Translations under genes and position numbers: made by a program | From: Streptomyces nodosus | Lineage (GTDB): Bacteria > Actinomycetota > Actinomycetes > Streptomycetales > Streptomycetaceae | Direction of reading: 5' to 3' | Assembly: GCF_008704995.1 (NCBI RefSeq) | Contig: NZ_CP023747.1 | Span: 1,638,501 to 1,702,500, forward strand | Length of the DNA: 64,000 bases | Shown here: positions 60,523 through 64,000 of the stretch, piece after piece | Position numbering within the stretch: position 1 is the first letter of the stretch | Layout of the letters: each line of letters opens with the position of its first letter | Notes under the pieces: generated by a model | What the model saw: the letters and a program-made list of their open reading frames with translations, nothing else | The model's database searches: none | Told to the model about the DNA's origin: nothing

Positions 60523-62127
60523 TCACCTCCCCCGCCACCGGCGCAGCATCCGCTGCCAGAACCCCCGAGCCGGACCGGGCGACCACGGCCGGCCGCCCGG
60601 CTCAGGGCCGGCCGGCTGCGCGCTCCCCCGTTCCGGCGCGCCGGGCCGTGCGCCCCCGGGTTCCGTCTCCACCGCCCGCGCGGCACCCGGCTGCGGTGTG
60701 TCCGGCCGGACGGCACCGCGCGACGCCGCCGCCGCGGCGGACTCGGTCCCGGGCGTCGTGAGCAGCCGGCCGGGGCACTGCGACACCGGGTGCAGGTCCG
60801 GCGGCGGTGCCGCCCCCTGCCGTGGCCTCGGTTCGAACCGGACCGGCAGTTCCACCAGGGTCCGGGAGGCGAGGAACCCGGTCCGGCGCAGTTCGTCCTC
60901 GGCGCAGTCCAGCCGGATGTCCGGCAGCCGCATCAGCAGCGCGTCCACACCGATGTCCGCGATGGCACGGCCGATGTCCTGGCCCGGGCATTCATGGGGG
61001 CCACCGCTGAAGGCGAGATGCGAACGGTTGCCCTGCAGCGGGACGGAGAGGTCGGGCCGCACCCGGGGGTCGACATTGCCGGGCGCGATGCCCAGCAGCA
61101 GCCCGTCCCCCCTGCGGATGCGCCGGCCGCCCAACTCGGTGTCCTGCTTGGCGAAATAGCCGAGGATGCTGCTGAAGGGCGGCTCGTCCCACAGGGACTG
61201 CTCCACCGCCTCGGGCACCGTCATCTGCCCGCCGTTGAGCTGGGCCCTGAACCGGGGATCGGTGAGCACCACCCGCAGCACATTGGCGAGGAGATTGGCC
61301 GTGGCCTCGTAGGCGGCGATCAGGACCAGGCGCAGATGCTCCCTGATCTCGTCGTCGGTGAGCCCCGCCGGGTGGCTGATCAGACGGCTGGTGAAGTCGT
61401 CCTCGGGCCGGGCACGGCGGCGGGCGGTGAGCCGGCTGAGGGCGTCCACGATGTACCGGTTGCTGGCGATCGCGGTCTCGGTGCCCTTGAGCATGTCCCG
61501 GGCGGCGTGCACGATCCGGTCGCCGTACTCCTCGGGCATGCCGAGGACCTCGCACATCACCGCCATCGGCAGATGGTCGGCGAAGCCGCCGACCAGGTCG
61601 GCCCGGCCGTCCTCGCAGAACCGGTCGACCAGGGACTGTGTGGCGCGGTCGATGAAGCGGCGCAGGCCCCGGTGGTCGATCGTCGACATGGCCGCGGTGA
61701 CCGCGCCGCGCAGCCGCTGATGCTCCGCGCCCTCGGCGAACGAGCAGATGGGCTGCCAGGCGAAGTGCGGCGTCAGCGGATGGTCGGGCCTGACCCGGCC
61801 GGACAGCAGCGGGGCCCAGATGCGGCTGTCCCGGGTGAAGTGCGCGGGGGAACGCAGCATGTGCAGGTTCTCGGCGTGCCCGAGCACCACCCAGATCGGC
61901 ACATCGTCATGGAGCAGCGCGGGGGCCACGGCCCCGTGTTCGGCACGGAGTTCCTCGTACAGGGCCCCCAGGTCCTCCGCCTCGGGACCGTACAGCCGGC
62001 GCGCTCCGCCGGGGCCGCGGCGGTGGGCCGGGCAGCCCGGCGGCGGGACCGGGGTGGGGCCGTCCAGCGGGTCGTCGTCCGTACCGCTGAGGTCCCTGCC
62101 GGTCAGGGAGTGGGATTCAGGCGTCAC
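60523..62127 (-). CDS. rarE: Cytochrome P450 of a conservon (CYP157-like), lacking the ExxR motif
   Basis: 534 aa. The haem-thiolate motif is FSGGPHECPG (373-382, C380). The I-helix oxygen-binding region reads AAYEATANLL. The K-helix position of the otherwise near-universal ExxR reads E309-QSLW, so the arginine is absent; CYP157 enzymes of Streptomyces are known for this change. A Pro/Ala/Gly-rich tail of about 95 residues after position 435 ends in a basic FWQRMLRRWRGR. It is last in the sensor/roadblock/DUF742/GTPase operon, matching rarE of conservon 9 from memory. Catalytic competence is uncertain. Confidence 0.88.
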   Translation of the reverse strand: MTPESHSLTGRDLSGTDDDPLDGPTPVPPPGCPAHRRGPGGARRLYGPEAEDLGALYEELRAEHGAVAPALLHDDVPIWVVLGHAENLHMLRSPAHFTRDSRIWAPLLSGRVRPDHPLTPHFAWQPICSFAEGAEHQRLRGAVTAAMSTIDHRGLRRFIDRATQSLVDRFCEDGRADLVGGFADHLPMAVMCEVLGMPEEYGDRIVHAARDMLKGTETAIASNRYIVDALSRLTARRRARPEDDFTSRLISHPAGLTDDEIREHLRLVLIAAYEATANLLANVLRVVLTDPRFRAQLNGGQMTVPEAVEQSLWDEPPFSSILGYFAKQDTELGGRRIRRGDGLLLGIAPGNVDPRVRPDLSVPLQGNRSHLAFSGGPHECPGQDIGRAIADIGVDALLMRLPDIRLDCAEDELRRTGFLASRTLVELPVRFEPRPRQGAAPPPDLHPVSQCPGRLLTTPGTESAAAAASRGAVRPDTPQPGAARAVETEPGGARPGAPERGSAQPAGPEPGGRPWSPGPARGFWQRMLRRWRGR

Positions 62128-62271
62128 GTTGGTCGCTCCGAGGCTGAGGGGGATCCGGTGTCCGGGATGGGGTGGGAAGGGGGACGGGACATGAGCGGGC
62201 CGGGGCGACAGGCCACGAGCCGCACGGCGAGAGGAGGGAAGGGCGCCGGCGCGCGGCGCGGTGTGCCCGGG

Positions 62272-62892
62272 TCAGACGGTCGCCCCGCGCACCGTCAGCG
62301 CGTACAGAAAGCGCATCAGCGTCATCAGCACGTCCCGGCTGGAGGCCCGTCGGCGCGCGTCACACTCGACGATCGGGATCTCCGGGGACAGATCGAGGGC
62401 CGCACGGAGCTCCTCCACCGGGTGACGGGGCGCGTCGGGGAAGGAGTTGACCGCGACCACGAAGGGCACACCGCGCTCCTCCAGCCGGCCGATGACATCG
62501 AAGCTGACCTCCAGCCGGCGGGTGTCCAGCAGCACGACCGCGCCCAGCGCGCCCTCGAACAGGCCGTTCCACAGAAACCAGAAGCGTTCCTGGCCCGGGG
62601 TGCCGAACAGATACAGCACCAGCTGCTCGGTGACGCTGATCCGTCCGAAGTCCATGGCCACGGTGGTGGCGGTCTTGCTGTCGGAGCCGTAGTCGTCGTC
62701 GACCCCGATGCCCGCCTGTGTCATGGTCTCCTCGGTCGTCAGCGGTCTGATCTCGCTGACGGAACCCACCATGGTCGTCTTGCCGACACCGAAACCGCCC
62801 ACGATCACGATCTTGGCCGCGGCCTGTGCCGTGTGCGGCAGATGGTCCTCGGCGCGTGGACCCGGGACGGTGTCAGAGCTGTTGTAGTCCAT
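62272..62892 (-). CDS. rarD: Conservon GTP-binding protein (CvnD/RarD-like)
   Basis: 206 aa. P-loop GGFGVGKTT at 32-40, switch-like DFGRI (the D-x-x-G equivalent), the NKxD equivalent altered to VNSFPDA. LYLFGTPGQERFWFLW is the typical Ras-like/MglA-type G3 segment in this family. It binds GTP at the membrane with the other Cvn proteins in a G-protein-like complex affecting morphology. Its start overlaps the DUF742 gene by 20 bp. Confidence 0.93.
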   Translation of the reverse strand: MDYNSSDTVPGPRAEDHLPHTAQAAAKIVIVGGFGVGKTTMVGSVSEIRPLTTEETMTQAGIGVDDDYGSDSKTATTVAMDFGRISVTEQLVLYLFGTPGQERFWFLWNGLFEGALGAVVLLDTRRLEVSFDVIGRLEERGVPFVVAVNSFPDAPRHPVEELRAALDLSPEIPIVECDARRRASSRDVLMTLMRFLYALTVRGATV

Positions 62893-63280
62893 GCATCACC
62901 GCTTCGAGGAGGGAACGGTCGGGCATCTCCTGCCGGACGATCGGGGCGCGTGCCTGGACCAGCCCGGCCGCCAGCAGATCGGTGAGCAGGACGGTCACCA
63001 CGCTGGCCGGCAGCTCGAGGTAGGCCGAGATCTCCGCCACCGACAGGGGTGTCCGGCACAGCCGGAGCAGTGCCGACTGCTCCGGCGTCACGGTGGGCAG
63101 CGGCTCGCCGTCCGCCACGATCAGGGTGACCAGGTCGATCGGGGCCCGCTCGCCCCCGCCCCCCGCGCCGGTGAGGATGTACAGCCGCTCGGGGTTCTGC
63201 TCCTGGCCGCCGTCCGCCGCGGCGGGCTCCGGCGGGTACTCCTTTCCTGGGTGGCGTCGACGGCGCCGGGGAGGAGTCAT
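62873..63280 (-). CDS. rarC: Conservon DUF742 protein (CvnC/RarC-like)
   Basis: 135 aa. RLYILTGAGG, PIDLVTLI, then a winged-helix-like region (PEQSALLRLCRTPLSVAEISAYLELPASVVTVLLTDLLAAGLV) typical of DUF742. ATGA overlap with the roadblock gene. Partner in the conservon complex; its precise role is not known. Confidence 0.93.
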   Translation of the reverse strand: MTPPRRRRRHPGKEYPPEPAAADGGQEQNPERLYILTGAGGGGERAPIDLVTLIVADGEPLPTVTPEQSALLRLCRTPLSVAEISAYLELPASVVTVLLTDLLAAGLVQARAPIVRQEMPDRSLLEAVMHGLQQL

Positions 63281-63684
63281 ACGGTCTGCCCGTCACGCCG
63301 CGGCGGACTCGTCAGATGGGAGCCGATGCGCAGGACCAGGTCACGCATCCGGTTGCTCATCAGACCGGCCTCCGCGACCGTGTCCGCGAGCACCGCGAGA
63401 TAGGCGTTGGGCCCGGCCGCCATCAGATAGAAGTAGCCGCCGTCGATCTCGATGACGACCATGTGCATCCGTCCGTCGCTGCCGGGGATCTCGGCGGCCA
63501 CCGCCCCGGCCAGGCTCTGCAGTCCGGCGCAGGCCGCGGCGACCCGGTCGGCCCCGTCCGGGTCGCCGCCGTAGCGGGCGATACGCAGACCGTCGGCGGA
63601 GAGCACCACGATCTGATGGATCCCCGGTACGCCGTCGGCGAGTTCCTTCAGCAACCAGTCGAAGTTGCCTCGCTGCTGGATCAC
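63277..63684 (-). CDS. rarB: Conservon roadblock/LC7 protein (CvnB/RarB-like)
   Basis: 135 aa from GTG 63684, which overlaps the sensor gene stop (GTGA). LLKELADGVPGIHQIVVLSADGLRIA, then a five-strand region with MHMVVIEIDGGYFYLMAAG, is the roadblock fold. Related MglB proteins act as GTPase-activating partners, so it probably modulates the RarD-like GTPase. Confidence 0.94.
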   Translation of the reverse strand: MIQQRGNFDWLLKELADGVPGIHQIVVLSADGLRIARYGGDPDGADRVAAACAGLQSLAGAVAAEIPGSDGRMHMVVIEIDGGYFYLMAAGPNAYLAVLADTVAEAGLMSNRMRDLVLRIGSHLTSPPRRDGQTV

Positions 63685-64000
63685 TTGAGGTCCCCCTCGT
63701 CGTCGGCCCAGGCAGGGGCCGGTTCGTCGTCGGTGTGTGCATGCGGGTCGGCGGACGGGGGCCCGGAGGAGAAGGCGTCCGGGTCCGGGGCGGCCTTGAG
63801 GCCGTTCATGAACGCGCCGACCCACAGTCCGGGCGCGGTCTCCTCCTTCTCCGGGCCCGGCCCGGGCGCCCATGGGTCGAGGGCCGCGGCCTCGACGGCC
63901 CCCGCCGCCTCCTGGGCCGCGGCCGTCTCCGTCAGCCGCCGGCTCAGCGGGATCCTGGCCCGGCTGCGCCGCTGGGGCAGGCCGTTCGCCGTCCGCTCGG
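63681..64000 (-). CDS. rarA: Conservon sensor-type protein (CvnA/RarA-like), C-terminal fragment
   Basis: Only the last 106 codons are in the window; the gene continues past base 64000. The end reads RTANGLPQRR near the window edge, LWVGAFMNGLKAA, and an acidic Asp/Glu/Pro tail. This is the usual C-terminus of the nitrate-sensor/HATPase-like CvnA proteins, whose membrane and ATPase domains would lie further on. It is first in the conservon operon. Confidence 0.88.
   Translation of the reverse strand, partial: ERTANGLPQRRSRARIPLSRRLTETAAAQEAAGAVEAAALDPWAPGPGPEKEETAPGLWVGAFMNGLKAAPDPDAFSSGPPSADPHAHTDDEPAPAWADDEGDLK

Overview
The window is very GC-rich actinobacterial chromosome, almost certainly Streptomyces. 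Genes are tightly packed, ATGA and GTGA start/stop overlaps are common, and GTG starts are frequent. The gene order argC-J-B-D-R, pheST, infC-rpmI-rplT, a glnA4-type cluster, an osmoprotectant ABC transporter and a P450-type conservon matches, from memory, the S. coelicolor SCO1576-SCO1630 region. This is core chromosome, not a plasmid or prophage. I see no tRNA, rRNA, CRISPR array, IS transposase or phage gene.

Layout. 0-5.8 kb: a two-component system (histidine kinase cut by the left edge) is divergent from a duplicated redox cassette. The cassette holds two ferric-reductase-like membrane flavocytochromes, each followed by a small secreted flavoprotein with a covalent-FMN site, then the FMN transferase ApbE. 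5.9-10.9 kb: arginine operon argCJBDR on the minus strand. 11-20 kb: mixed genes, including a histidine-phosphatase-fold protein lacking its catalytic histidines, a MocR regulator whose start codon overlaps that of a divergent EamA exporter, a Tat-exported glycosidase-like protein, a hydroxyacyl-CoA dehydrogenase, a long palindromic repeat, a Nudix hydrolase and a TPR regulator. 20.6-28.3 kb: pheST, a PAS histidine kinase, an rRNA/tRNA methyltransferase, and infC-rpmI-rplT, with infC apparently starting at ATC.

28.6-37.2 kb: DUF1844 and SseB proteins, a secreted beta-lactamase-fold protein, an orphan mycosin protease coupled to a proline-rich repeat membrane protein, a PLP aldolase/racemase-like enzyme and small membrane proteins. 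37.3-42.5 kb: SDR, aldehyde dehydrogenase, glutamine-synthetase-like ligase, GntR regulator and class-I-amidotransferase hydrolase; this fits gamma-glutamylated amine (probably ethanolamine) catabolism. 42.6-46.1 kb: a surface-modification island with somewhat lower GC, holding two SGNH-hydrolase-like exported proteins and a membrane acyltransferase.

46.1-58.7 kb: LysR with a TDT exporter, a metal-receptor protein, an XRE-cupin regulator, an OpuA-type transporter whose permease is fused to two substrate-binding domains, a 5'-3' exonuclease, an iron-box-controlled siderophore-interacting protein, and a DrrAB-like efflux pump with a PadR regulator. 58.9-64 kb: GNAT acetyltransferase, RluA-type pseudouridine synthase, then a conservon (rarABCDE-like) whose P450 lacks the ExxR motif.
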